12,520 nt of DNA from JALOOE01 sp964423545 (GCA_964423545.1 CAYRFV010000165.1:1-12520), one strand, 5' to 3'; positions 1-6,480 are shown, counted from the first letter of the stretch. Numbers and translations are program-made. Notes: generated by a model from the sequence alone, not told the origin.

Positions 1-1
1 G

Positions 2-838
2 TCGCGACTCGCAGGCGCGGGCCTTGACGAAAAGGATCTGCTGACTTCGAGCGTGGATCGCCTCAGCCGGGATTCGGCTGCGAAGGGCGGCCCGGCGCAG
101 GTGACCATCGTCGCCCACAGCCTTGGGGGGATCATCAGCCGGTACTACCTGAGCCGCCGATCACCCGACCCGTTCGGGACGCTCTACCGAGGCAACGTGG
201 GGCGGCTGATCACCATCGGCTCGCCGCATCGGGGCGTGGATCTGCTGCGGCTGACCCGGCTGGCGCCGAAGAACTCGGTGGGCTGGCGCTTCCTGCGCCT
301 GTTGGAGCGGCTGGGGCTGGCTCCGGCGCTGCCGGCCAGCGCGATCGCGGCCTGGGAGCAGACCCTGGAGCGCGAGCAGACCGCTGCGCGTGCGCGCCTG
401 GCTGCGGCCGCCGCGCCGTCGGAGCCGCGGGAGCGCGTGCCGCTGACCGAGTCTCCGATCTATCAGCAGTTGGCGCCGGACAGCCCGCTGTTGGCCGAGC
501 TGAACGCGGGGGGCGCACTGCCGGAAGGGGTCGCGTGCCACTGCATCTTCGGCGATATCCGCGTAGCCGTGGTCGTGCGCGCGGGGCCCCTGACGCTGAT
601 CGATGAGACGGTCAGCTTCGGTGACTTCGCGGTGCCGGCGCACAGCGCACGTGAGATACCGGGTGCGTCGTCGACCTCGCACCCCTTCGTGACGGAGCAG
701 CGCCTCGAGCTGACCGTGCGCGGCCGGCTGCGCACTCAGCAGCGCCCGCTGAATCCGCTGCTGCCCGAGACCGCTCATGCCAATCTGCTGTCGAACCGTG
801 CCGTCCACGACTTGGTGCTGTCTCTGCTGAAGCCCTGA
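2..838 (+). CDS. Lipase-like alpha/beta hydrolase, 5' end outside window
   Basis: Serine hydrolase, probably a lipase or esterase of the alpha/beta fold; substrate unknown. The frame is open from base 2, so the gene starts upstream; a GTG at 53 is internal. Numbering from that GTG, the nucleophile elbow AHSLGG places Ser23 at bases 119-121. It is followed by GSPHRGVDLL (57-66), typical of lipases and PGAP1-like hydrolases. A GDFAVPAHSAR segment (190-200) matches the family's GD..VP..SA loop and gives Asp191 as the likely acid. HANLLSN near the C-terminus gives His242. All three catalytic residues therefore seem present. An Ala/Glu/Arg-rich insert at about 98-128 could be a lid or linker. The preceding oxyanion region is missing from the window, so the exact family is not settled. 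No signal peptide can be judged. A membrane protein gene follows 68 bp downstream. Confidence 0.82.
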   Translation, partial: SRLAGAGLDEKDLLTSSVDRLSRDSAAKGGPAQVTIVAHSLGGIISRYYLSRRSPDPFGTLYRGNVGRLITIGSPHRGVDLLRLTRLAPKNSVGWRFLRLLERLGLAPALPASAIAAWEQTLEREQTAARARLAAAAAPSEPRERVPLTESPIYQQLAPDSPLLAELNAGGALPEGVACHCIFGDIRVAVVVRAGPLTLIDETVSFGDFAVPAHSAREIPGASSTSHPFVTEQRLELTVRGRLRTQQRPLNPLLPETAHANLLSNRAVHDLVLSLLKP

Positions 839-872
839 GCAGCGCTCTCGCGTCCCTGCTGGCGGGCAGGAA

Positions 873-888
873 GGCCCGAAGCCGGGCC
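873..888 (+). terminator. Small GC hairpin between lipase and membrane protein genes
   Basis: GGCCCG (873-878) and CGGGCC (883-888) form a perfect 6-bp stem around a 4-nt loop, 35 nt after the lipase stop. No T-run follows, so it may only be a pause or a processing structure. Read-through into the gene at 907 is possible. Confidence 0.25.
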
Positions 889-906
889 CAAGAACTGAGG
901 AAAACT

Positions 907-1620
907 ATGCGCGCATTCCTGGTCACCTGGCGAAGCCTGGTCAGCCTCTATAACGAGCTCTTCCTGCTCATCGGCATGAGCCTGCTCTGGTGGTTGATGG
1001 GAGGCTTCTTCATCGGCATTGCGGCGCTCTTAGGCTGGCCCATGCTCGCCATCGGCGGACCCTGGTGGCTGGCGCCGATCATCGCCATCCCGGCGGGCCC
1101 TGCAGCGGCCGCGCTGGCGAATGTCACGCATCGGGTCGCACGCGATCTGCGTGCGGATCGCAGCTTTTTCTTCGAGGGGTTTCGCGAGTATTGGAAGAGC
1201 GCGCTGGGCGTGAGTGCAATCCTGGCAGTCGTGATGTCGGTGCTGATCCTCAACCTGCTGTTCTACTTCTCGCGACCTGAGGCGCTTCTCCAGGCTCTGT
1301 CGCTGCTCTTCGTGGTTCTGCTGGCCTTCTGGGCCAGCGTTCAGATCTACGCCTTCCCGATCCTGGTGGGCATGAAGGAACCGAGCGTGGTCGGCGCGAT
1401 CAAGATGGCGCTCATGATGGCCTTCGCCAACCCGCTCTTCTCCATCCTGATCCTCGTGATCGCCGCACTGCTGACCGGGCTGAGTGTCGTACTGGCTGTC
1501 CTGGTGCTTCTGATCTGGCCGGCCCTGATGCTGCTTCTCGGCTCGCATGCGCTGAAGCTGGTGGTGGAGCTGGCCGGCCCGCCGGCCGCGGAAGGCGGCG
1601 ACGAAGGGGGGCAGGCGTAA
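907..1620 (+). CDS. Polytopic membrane protein, DUF624/YesL-like
   Basis: A 237-aa integral membrane protein of unknown function. Start ATG has GAGG at 897-900, six bases upstream. Hydrophobic segments lie at about residues 17-45, 48-72, 98-120, 126-152 and 170-212, so roughly five to six helices. After the second segment, AGPAAAALANVTHRVARDLR (63-82) and then FFFEGFREYWKSAL (87-100) follow the arrangement of DUF624 (YesL) proteins: a glycine/alanine-rich GPA.aAl segment, a basic amphipathic stretch, then F...F...K. The similarity is remembered by pattern, not searched, and family assignment is tentative. The C-terminal tail is short and Gly/Glu-rich. In other bacteria YesL genes sit with carbohydrate-use genes; nothing of that kind is next to this one. 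It ends 61 bp from the convergent HypE-like gene, with no clear terminator between them. Confidence 0.75.
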   Translation: MRAFLVTWRSLVSLYNELFLLIGMSLLWWLMGGFFIGIAALLGWPMLAIGGPWWLAPIIAIPAGPAAAALANVTHRVARDLRADRSFFFEGFREYWKSALGVSAILAVVMSVLILNLLFYFSRPEALLQALSLLFVVLLAFWASVQIYAFPILVGMKEPSVVGAIKMALMMAFANPLFSILILVIAALLTGLSVVLAVLVLLIWPALMLLLGSHALKLVVELAGPPAAEGGDEGGQA

Positions 1621-1681
1621 TGCATGACGAGCGACCCAAGAGGCACGCAAAATGACGCCCTCATGGCTCGCGCAGCGCGCC

Positions 1682-2707
1682 TCACACAAACAACCGCGTG
1701 ATCTCGTCCGCAGCGAAGCTCGGCCAGGGCACACGCGCGCCGGCGCGCAGGGCGACCAGTCCTTCACCGGCCGGGGTAACGCAAGCGATCTGAGCCGTGG
1801 GGTAGCCGGCGGCGCCGAGCGCCGTCTTGAGCTGCACCACTGCGTCGACGGGAGCCGCCAGCAGGATCGATCCCGAGGCGATCGTGCCCAGGGGATCCAA
1901 CCCGAACTCGCGGCACAAGGTCTCCCCCTCCGGCAAGATCGGGATGGCGTCCAGATCGACCGTCAGCCCGGCGCCGGCGGCCCGAGCGATCTCCAGCAGG
2001 CCGGTCATCACCCCCCCCTCGGTGGGATCGTGCATCGCATGCACCGCGGCGGTCTCTGCGGCCAGTCGAGCCGGCGCCACCACGCTGATGCCGGGATCAT
2101 ACAGGAAGCCCTGAGCGCGCTCGATGAACGCCGGGCTGTAGCCGCGCACGCGCAACTCGGCGGCGCGTTCGAGCGCGATCAGCGCCGTACCCTCGATGGG
2201 CGCAGGTTTCACGAGCAGCACCACGTCGCCGGCCTGTGCGCCGGCCGTGGTGATCAACCGATCCGGCCGAACCTCTCCCAACATCGTGCCTGAGACGATC
2301 GGCCGATCCAGGTTCAGGGTAATCTCGGTGTGTCCGCCAGCCAGGCTGACGTCCAGCGCGGCGCACGCCTCGTGAATCTGTGCGAAGATCGCCTCGGCCA
2401 TTTCGGCGGTCGCCTGGCCTGCCGGTAGCAGCACCGTCGCCAGGAACCAGCGCGGCGCCGCACCCATCACCGCCACATCGTTGGCATTTACGTTGACCGC
2501 GTACCAGCCGATCTGATTGGTGGCGAAGGTGATCGGGTCGGTCTTGGCGACGAGATACCGGTCGCCGAAGTCGAACACAGCGGCATCCTCACCGGTGCGC
2601 GGCCCGACGACGATGCGCGGATCGTGAGGCGCAAAGCGGGTCAGCAGTTTTTCGAGGAGCGATAACGGCAGTTTTCCGGCGGGCAGTGGGTGGCTTTCAG
2701 CAAGCAT
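1682..2707 (-). CDS. AIR synthase-related (HypE-like, COG0309) protein
   Basis: A 341-aa protein of the PurM/HypE/ThiL/SelD ATP-binding fold. Signs are GEDAAVFDFG (39-48) for the N-terminal strand, KTDPITFAT (55-63), NVNANDVAVMGAAPRWF (72-88) for the conserved ND..MGA dimer and ATP segment, GGHTE (124-128), and HDPTEGG (226-232) at the second domain. Canonical HypE ends in PRIC, whose cysteine carries the thiocarboxamide or cyanide. This protein ends in TRLFV and lacks that Cys. No hyp or hydrogenase genes are nearby, so hydrogenase maturation is unlikely; a small-molecule kinase or amidine-forming step is possible but unproven. The ATG at 2707 is chosen because a consensus promoter (2738-2766) lies just upstream and GAGG precedes it by four bases. 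Longer in-frame starts lie upstream of that promoter. It is divergent from the ECF transporter genes. Confidence 0.88.
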   Translation of the reverse strand: MLAESHPLPAGKLPLSLLEKLLTRFAPHDPRIVVGPRTGEDAAVFDFGDRYLVAKTDPITFATNQIGWYAVNVNANDVAVMGAAPRWFLATVLLPAGQATAEMAEAIFAQIHEACAALDVSLAGGHTEITLNLDRPIVSGTMLGEVRPDRLITTAGAQAGDVVLLVKPAPIEGTALIALERAAELRVRGYSPAFIERAQGFLYDPGISVVAPARLAAETAAVHAMHDPTEGGVMTGLLEIARAAGAGLTVDLDAIPILPEGETLCREFGLDPLGTIASGSILLAAPVDAVVQLKTALGAAGYPTAQIACVTPAGEGLVALRAGARVPWPSFAADEITRLFV

Positions 2708-2737
2708 GATCCCTCGGTCGGCATGTTGAGTGCTTTG

Positions 2738-2766
2738 AGTATATGCGAGCCGCTCAGTCGTGTCAA
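2738..2766 (-). promoter_or_regulatory. Consensus sigma70 promoter for HypE-like gene
   Basis: Read on the minus strand, TTGACA (2766-2761) and TATACT (2743-2738) are separated by exactly 17 bp. The predicted transcript starts near 2731, giving a leader of about 24 nt before the ATG at 2707. This also fixes the start codon choice for that gene. Confidence 0.85.
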
Positions 2767-2771
2767 CGCGG

Positions 2772-2801
2772 TTTCGCCGTTGGATGCGCCTGAGATATAA
2801 T
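2772..2801 (+). promoter_or_regulatory. Promoter for the ECF operon
   Basis: A perfect TATAAT sits at 2796-2801. The best -35 is a poor TTTCGC at 2772-2777, with an 18-bp spacer. A perfect -10 with a weak -35 suggests low activity or dependence on an activator. The expected start is near 2808, leaving a leader of about 78 nt. Its -35 region abuts the -35 of the opposing promoter, so the two may interfere. Confidence 0.55.
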
Positions 2802-2819
2802 AGGGAAATTGCATCGTCG

Positions 2820-2851
2820 AGGCCTCCGGAGTTCTCACGCTTCGGAGGCCT
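2820..2851 (+). promoter_or_regulatory. 12-bp leader hairpin before ECF S gene
   Basis: AGGCCTCCGGAG (2820-2831) pairs with CTTCGGAGGCCT (2840-2851) over 12 bp with one G-U pair and an 8-nt loop. There is no T-run after it, so it is not a plain terminator. The 5' arm contains CCTCC (2823-2827), which could instead pair with GGAGG of the true Shine-Dalgarno site (2875-2879). It therefore could be a regulatory leader. It does not match a riboswitch class that I recognise. Confidence 0.6.
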
Positions 2852-2885
2852 ATCATTCACAGCGATTGTTCGCAGGAGGTGGGGT

Positions 2886-3443
2886 ATGTCTCGTGTCTCT
2901 CCCGCCAGAATCGCTCTTGCGGCGCTTCTGATTCCACTAACGACGGTGTTGACCGTTGTCGCACGGGTTCCGATCGGTACGACTGGCGGCTACCTTAACC
3001 TCTCCGATGTCGCAATTGTCTTCACAGGGCTGACTTTTGGCCCATGGATAGGAATGGTTGCCGGCGGTGTGGGCGCAGCTTGGGGTGATGTGATCTTGGG
3101 TGCGCCCCAGTTCGCGCCGTTAAGCCTGCTTGCGCATGGTCTGCAAGGGCTGCTGATTGGCTGGATCGGCTATCGGCAACGACGGCTATCGATCATGTTG
3201 CTGGCCTGGCTTGCAGGTGCGGTGGCGATGGTGGGATGCTATTTCCTTGGAGAGGGACTGGTTCTGTACCAGGTCCAAGGTTCTCCGGCGTCGGCCGGAT
3301 GGGTCCTGGCTGCTGCTGAAGTACCCTGGAACGTAGTGCAGGCGACGGTCGGCGGGATCCTCGGCATTGCGCTCACTCTGCTGGTGCGGAAGGCATACCC
3401 ACGCGTTGACCAGTTGGGCCAGCGGAGAACCTGGACAGAGTGA
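2886..3443 (+). CDS. ECF transporter S (substrate-binding membrane) component
   Basis: A 185-aa membrane protein that captures the substrate for an energy-coupling factor importer. The ATG at 2886 follows a strong AGGAGGT (2874-2880) by five bases. The hydrophobic first helix (7-27) is alanine-rich, as S components need for docking on EcfT. The segment GGYLNLSDVAIVF (34-46), then GPWIGMVAGGVGAAWGDVILG (52-72) and APLSLLAHGLQGLLIGWIG (77-95), follows the pattern of ECF S proteins of the PF07155 type (Y.NL.D, G...G...G..G.A..D). Five to six helices are expected. Members of this group take up different vitamins or precursors, so the substrate is not assignable from sequence alone. It is first in an S-A-T operon, which makes this a group I system with its own dedicated energy module. 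Confidence 0.87.
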   Translation: MSRVSPARIALAALLIPLTTVLTVVARVPIGTTGGYLNLSDVAIVFTGLTFGPWIGMVAGGVGAAWGDVILGAPQFAPLSLLAHGLQGLLIGWIGYRQRRLSIMLLAWLAGAVAMVGCYFLGEGLVLYQVQGSPASAGWVLAAAEVPWNVVQATVGGILGIALTLLVRKAYPRVDQLGQRRTWTE

Positions 3444-3459
3444 TGCGTGACGTGACATC

Positions 3460-5274
3460 GTGCCCCCAGACATCCTCATCCAGGATCTCTTCTACGCCTA
3501 CCCGCCGCTGATCGAAGGCGGGCCGCCGGTCCCTGTGTTGCAGCAGGTCAACCTGCAGGTCGAACGCGGGCAGTTCGTGGCCCTGCTCGGCCGGGTCGGC
3601 GCGGGCAAGACGACCCTTTGCATGGCGCTCAATGGATTGGTGCCACACGTCACCGGCGGGGTGTTCCGCGGGGATGTGACAATCCTGGGCCACAACACCA
3701 AGAAACACGCCGTGCCCGATCTGGCCCGTTCGGCCGGCCTGGTGTTCCAGGATCCCGAGAGCCAGATTGTGCTGATGCGCGTCGAGGACGAGATCGCGTT
3801 CGGCTGTGAGAACCTGGGCGTCTCGCCCGCCGAGATCGAGGAGCGCGTGACATGGGCGCTGGATGCGGTCGGACTGGCCGCATATCGAGAGCGGTCAACG
3901 CTGCATCTGTCGGGAGGCGAAAAACAGCGCGTCGCCATCGCTGCGATGCTGGCGATGCGTCCGCAGGTGTTAGTGCTGGACGAGCCGACTGCCAGCCTCG
4001 ATCCGGCCGGCAAGTCCGCGGTGTGCAACGCGCTGGCCGACCTGGCAGATCGGCACGATATCACGATCTTCATGGCGACGCAGGAACTGGAACGCGTGGC
4101 GCGCCTCGCGGATCGGGTCGTCGTGCTGCACCAGGGTCGCATCGGGCTGGATGGACCGCCCCAGGAGGTTTTCCAGCAGGCCGCCAGGCTTCAGGAGTGG
4201 GGCGTCGGCATCCCTCAGATGGCCGAGCTGGCCCAGATGCTGTCGCAGCGGACAGGTCGCCGCTACCTCTTCACGAGCGCTTGCGATGCCTACACGACGC
4301 TCCGCCGCCAGGCGCACAAGCTCCACCTGCGTCGAGCGCAGACGCCCACCGCCGAGACCCCTCCGGCGGCGGGCCATCTTCAGATCGGCCGGCCGCAGAT
4401 CGCCATCGAGGGGGTTTCCCACACATACCCTGACGGAACGGCTGCACTGCGAAACGTGAGCCTGGAGATCCACCCAGGCGAGTTTGTCGCGCTGCTGGGG
4501 CCGAACGGTTCAGGCAAGACGACCCTGGCGAAGCACCTGAACGGCCTGCTGAAGCCGACGCAAGGCCGTGTGCTGGTGGAGCTGCGGGACACACGCTCGA
4601 CGCGCATCGCTGAGCTCGCCCGGTTGGTGGGCTACGCGTTCCAAAACCCCGATCACCAGATTTTCGCGCCGACGGTGCAAGAGGAAGTCGCCTTCGGGCC
4701 GCGCACGCAAGAGCTGCCGCTCCCGATTGTGACCCAGCGCGTAGCGGAAGCGCTGGACCGCTTCCGGCTGGACTCCTGCGCCGATCTGCCGCCGGCGCTG
4801 CTCGGCTTCGGCCAGCGGCGCCAGGTTGCGCTGGCCGCCACGATCGCCGGCCAGCCGAAGATCCTCATCCTGGATGAGCCCACGGGGGGCCTCGACTGGC
4901 GCAGCCAGCAGGAGTTCATCGAGATCATCGCCAGCTTCAATGCGCTGGGCCGCACGGTGGTGCTGATCACGCACGACATGCGGCTGGTGGCCGAGTACGC
5001 GACACGCGCGATCGTACTGCTAGACGGAGAACGCCTCTTCGACGGCACGCCGCGACAGCTCTTTGCTCGGACCGAAATCCTGGAACGCGCAGGACTGGAA
5101 TTGCCCCCCGTCGCCCGGCTGGCCAGGCGTCTCGCCGAGTATGGCATGCCGTCCGACGCTCTAACGCCCGCGGAGTTCGCAGCCGCCTGGCAGAGCCGGG
5201 CGCATGCCTGCAAGCCGCGGCAGAGGAAAACGCGACGCGCTGGGAGCGCGGCGGAGGCCGACGGTGGGCGTTAG
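3460..5274 (+). CDS. ECF transporter fused double ATPase (EcfA1-EcfA2)
   Basis: One 604-aa chain with two ABC ATPase domains that power the ECF importer. Domain 1 (about 5-245): Walker A GRVGAGKTT (44-52), Q-loop Gln97, signature LSGGE (150-154), Walker B LVLDEP (171-176), D-loop SLD. Domain 2 (about 313-540): Walker A GPNGSGKTT (347-355), Q-loop Gln395, Walker B LILDEP (469-474), switch His505. Two departures stand out: the switch histidine of domain 1 is Gln208 (ATQEL), and the signature of domain 2 is LGFGQ (448-452) instead of LSGGQ. Both affect the same composite ATP site, so one site looks degenerate and the other consensus. The GTG start at 3460 is the first possible start after an in-frame TGA at 3448 and has no clear ribosome site; it lies 16 bp after the S gene stop, so coupling is likely. 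A basic tail (583-604) overlaps the ecfT start. Confidence 0.93.
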   Translation: MPPDILIQDLFYAYPPLIEGGPPVPVLQQVNLQVERGQFVALLGRVGAGKTTLCMALNGLVPHVTGGVFRGDVTILGHNTKKHAVPDLARSAGLVFQDPESQIVLMRVEDEIAFGCENLGVSPAEIEERVTWALDAVGLAAYRERSTLHLSGGEKQRVAIAAMLAMRPQVLVLDEPTASLDPAGKSAVCNALADLADRHDITIFMATQELERVARLADRVVVLHQGRIGLDGPPQEVFQQAARLQEWGVGIPQMAELAQMLSQRTGRRYLFTSACDAYTTLRRQAHKLHLRRAQTPTAETPPAAGHLQIGRPQIAIEGVSHTYPDGTAALRNVSLEIHPGEFVALLGPNGSGKTTLAKHLNGLLKPTQGRVLVELRDTRSTRIAELARLVGYAFQNPDHQIFAPTVQEEVAFGPRTQELPLPIVTQRVAEALDRFRLDSCADLPPALLGFGQRRQVALAATIAGQPKILILDEPTGGLDWRSQQEFIEIIASFNALGRTVVLITHDMRLVAEYATRAIVLLDGERLFDGTPRQLFARTEILERAGLELPPVARLARRLAEYGMPSDALTPAEFAAAWQSRAHACKPRQRKTRRAGSAAEADGGR

Positions 5275-6040
5275 CTTCGACCTCTATGTGCGTCGCGATA
5301 CGGCCGTCCATCGGCTCGACCCGCGGGTGAAGCTGGCGTTCGTTGGGGTCGCCACCTTGCTCGTGTTCCTGTGGCCGAACCTTTGGACTGCGGCCGCGGT
5401 GATCGGCGTCTGCCTGATCGGCTTCTGGCGCGCGGCCATCCCGCATGCCCATGTCACCCGGATCGTGCGTCTCGTTGCGCCGCTCATGGTCATGGTTTTC
5501 GTGCTGACTGCGGTCTTCGGTGCGGGCTCCTCTCCCCTCCTCTTCGCGTTGGGCCCCTTCGCCGTCAGCGCTCCCGCCCTGTTGCGCGGTGCGATCCTGG
5601 CGCTGCGCCTGCTGGCGCTTGCGATGATCGTGTTCCTGTGGCTCTTCACGACCGATCAGGCCAGCATGGTGCGCGGCTTTGTTGCGTTGGGCATGCCCTA
5701 TGAATGGGGACTGACAGTGGCGCTGGCGTTGCGCTATCTGCCGCTGTTTGCCACGCTCTTCGAGCAGATCCGCGACGCGCAGCAGGCGCGCGGCCTTGAC
5801 CTCGAGCAGCGGAGCTTCCGCGGGCGGCTGCAGGCTTATTTGCCCGTGCTCGTAACCATGGTAATCAGTGCGCTGCGCCACAGCGAGCGCCTCGGCTGGG
5901 CCCTCGCAGCTCGGGCGTTGGGTGCGCACGGCGGGCGCCGTTCAACGTTTCGACCGCTGCATTTGAGTCGCATCGATTTTGCCGCACTCATCGCGCTCGC
6001 GATCGTCCTGTTCGCCAGCATCGTCTTGCGCTTGTTGTAA
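5264..6040 (+). CDS. ecfT: ECF transporter transmembrane component EcfT
   Basis: A 258-aa membrane scaffold that joins the S component to the two ATPase domains. The opening FDLYVRRDTAVHRLDPRVKL (5-24) contains the L.P..KL signature of EcfT/CbiQ proteins. Hydrophobic helices follow at about 25-55, 67-88, 103-130, 150-162 and 238-258. The cytoplasmic coupling helices carry the two hallmark Ala-Arg-Gly-like motifs, ARG at 175-177 (QQARGLDLE) and ARA at 216-218 (AARALGAHG), which sit in the grooves of the ATPases. The GTG at 5264 is chosen because GGAGG (5253-5257) lies six bases upstream; it overlaps the end of the ATPase gene by 11 bp, so translation is coupled. A start further upstream would add an unconvincing Arg-rich stretch. 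It is the last gene of the operon. Confidence 0.92.
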   Translation: MGVSFDLYVRRDTAVHRLDPRVKLAFVGVATLLVFLWPNLWTAAAVIGVCLIGFWRAAIPHAHVTRIVRLVAPLMVMVFVLTAVFGAGSSPLLFALGPFAVSAPALLRGAILALRLLALAMIVFLWLFTTDQASMVRGFVALGMPYEWGLTVALALRYLPLFATLFEQIRDAQQARGLDLEQRSFRGRLQAYLPVLVTMVISALRHSERLGWALAARALGAHGGRRSTFRPLHLSRIDFAALIALAIVLFASIVLRLL

Positions 6041-6088
6041 CAGTGTAGGCAACGTCACTTAATTCGCGGCGCAAGCCAGATACACTGT
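6040..6088. repeat. Spaced inverted repeat after ecfT
   Basis: ACAGTGTA (6040-6047) and TACACTGT (6081-6088) are perfect 8-bp inverted copies 33 nt apart. An inner GGC/GCC pair (6048-6050, 6075-6077) could extend the stem past a 3-nt bulge. It begins on the last base of the ecfT stop. The same 8-mer forms the centre of the tetR operator at 6452-6459. It may be a 3'-end mRNA structure or coincidence. Confidence 0.35.
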
Positions 6089-6105
6089 CGACCAACAGGG
6101 TCGGA

Positions 6106-6131
6106 GTTGGGCAGGGCTGGCAGTGCCCAAC
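6106..6131 (+). terminator. Hairpin in ecfT-tRNA intergenic region
   Basis: GTTGGGCA (6106-6113) and TGCCCAAC (6124-6131) form a perfect 8-bp stem with a 10-nt loop, 66 nt after ecfT. It is followed by a C/T-rich stretch but no proper T-run. It is a candidate end of the ECF transcript. A T6 run at 6196-6201 is preceded only by a 4-bp stem and is a weaker candidate. Confidence 0.35.
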
Positions 6132-6199
6132 CCCGGCCCTTCTCTATTCCCGGCCTGGTGAATACTTGCATGCGACCGTTGACGGCCTTGCGGGCTTTT

Positions 6200-6227
6200 T
6201 TGCCTGCCGAACGCGTCGTGGTATAAT
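6200..6227 (+). promoter_or_regulatory. Promoter of tRNA-Arg
   Basis: TTGCCT (6200-6205), a 16-bp spacer and TATAAT (6222-6227). TGG directly before the -10 makes it an extended -10 (TGN-TATAAT). Transcription would start near 6234, seven bases before the mature tRNA. Confidence 0.75.
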
Positions 6228-6240
6228 CTGCGCGCAGTTG

Positions 6241-6312
6241 GCCCCCATAGCTCAGTGGATAGAGCACCGGCCTCCGGAGCCGGGTGCGCAGGTTCGAGTC
6301 CTGCTGGGGGTA
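6241..6312 (+). tRNA. tRNA-Arg (anticodon CCG)
   Basis: A 72-nt cloverleaf can be folded by eye. Acceptor GCCCCCA (6241-6247) pairs with TGGGGGT (6305-6311), with A6312 as discriminator. D arm GCTC/GAGC has an 8-nt loop. Anticodon stem CCGGC/GCCGG encloses CTCCGGA, giving anticodon CCG at 6274-6276, which reads CGG. T arm GCAGG/CCTGC encloses TTCGAGT. The variable loop is four bases. The first acceptor pair is G-U rather than G-C. The 3' CCA is not encoded and must be added. Confidence 0.95.
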
Positions 6313-6386
6313 CTCTCTCCTCTCTGCCATCGCCTGATCCGCTTGCACACCTGCACTCAGCCGCTGAGCGCCCGCCATGCGACCGT

Positions 6387-6410
6387 CCGCGCGCTTTCGC
6401 ACACGCGCGG
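6387..6410 (+). terminator. GC hairpin downstream of tRNA-Arg
   Basis: CCGCGCG (6387-6393) and CGCGCGG (6404-6410) form a 7-bp stem with a 10-nt loop, 75 nt after the tRNA and just before the tetR promoter. No T-run follows. It may limit read-through into tetR. Confidence 0.25.
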
Positions 6411-6421
6411 CAGGGTTGGAT

Positions 6422-6450
6422 TTGACATTCAGAAGTAAACACTGTATATT
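6422..6450 (+). promoter_or_regulatory. tetR promoter
   Basis: A perfect TTGACA (6422-6427), a 17-bp spacer and TATATT (6445-6450). Expected transcript start is near 6457, leaving a leader of about 24 nt before the ATG at 6481. The -10 lies wholly within the left arm of the palindrome at 6440-6470. Confidence 0.88.
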
Positions 6451-6470
6451 TACAGTGTAAATATACAGTG
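6440..6470. promoter_or_regulatory. 31-bp perfect palindrome, TetR operator
   Basis: Left arm CACTGTATATTTACA (6440-6454), a single central G (6455), and right arm TGTAAATATACAGTG (6456-6470) are exact reverse complements. CACTG/CAGTG half-sites start every 13 bp (6440, 6453, 6466), so one or two repressor dimers could bind. It covers the -10 and the likely transcript start and touches the GGAG ribosome site (6470-6473). That position fits direct repression of the tetR-SDR transcript by TetR itself. Confidence 0.85.
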
Positions 6471-6480
6471 GAGTCGCTGC

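Noticed and set aside
1652..2293. Long plus-strand frame of 213 codons
   Set aside because: It is antisense to the well supported HypE-like gene, Gln/Arg/Gly-rich as high-GC shadow frames are, with no domain pattern.
1682..2707. Hydrogenase maturation role (HypE) for the AIR synthase-like protein
   Set aside because: The essential C-terminal cysteine is missing and there are no hyp or hydrogenase genes in the window.
2708..2860. N-terminal extension of the HypE-like protein to 2860
   Set aside because: The extension runs through a consensus promoter, both strands' control region and the ECF leader hairpin, and adds no family sequence. The ATG at 2707 has its own ribosome site.
2790..2885. 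CTGAGA near the ECF promoter as a TPP riboswitch element
   Set aside because: It lies upstream of the expected transcript start and overlaps the -10. None of the other conserved THI-box segments follow in the leader.
5204..5263. Earlier start for EcfT at 5204
   Set aside because: It adds an Arg-rich stretch unlike EcfT proteins; the GTG at 5264 has GGAGG six bases upstream and begins at the usual family N-terminus.
4967..5929. 320-codon minus-strand frame across ecfA/ecfT
   Set aside because: It is antisense to two genes with clear motifs and has a His/Arg/Gln-rich shadow composition.
6183..6201. T6 run as a strong intrinsic terminator of the ECF operon
   Set aside because: The stem before it is only about four base pairs and the run overlaps the -35 of the tRNA promoter.
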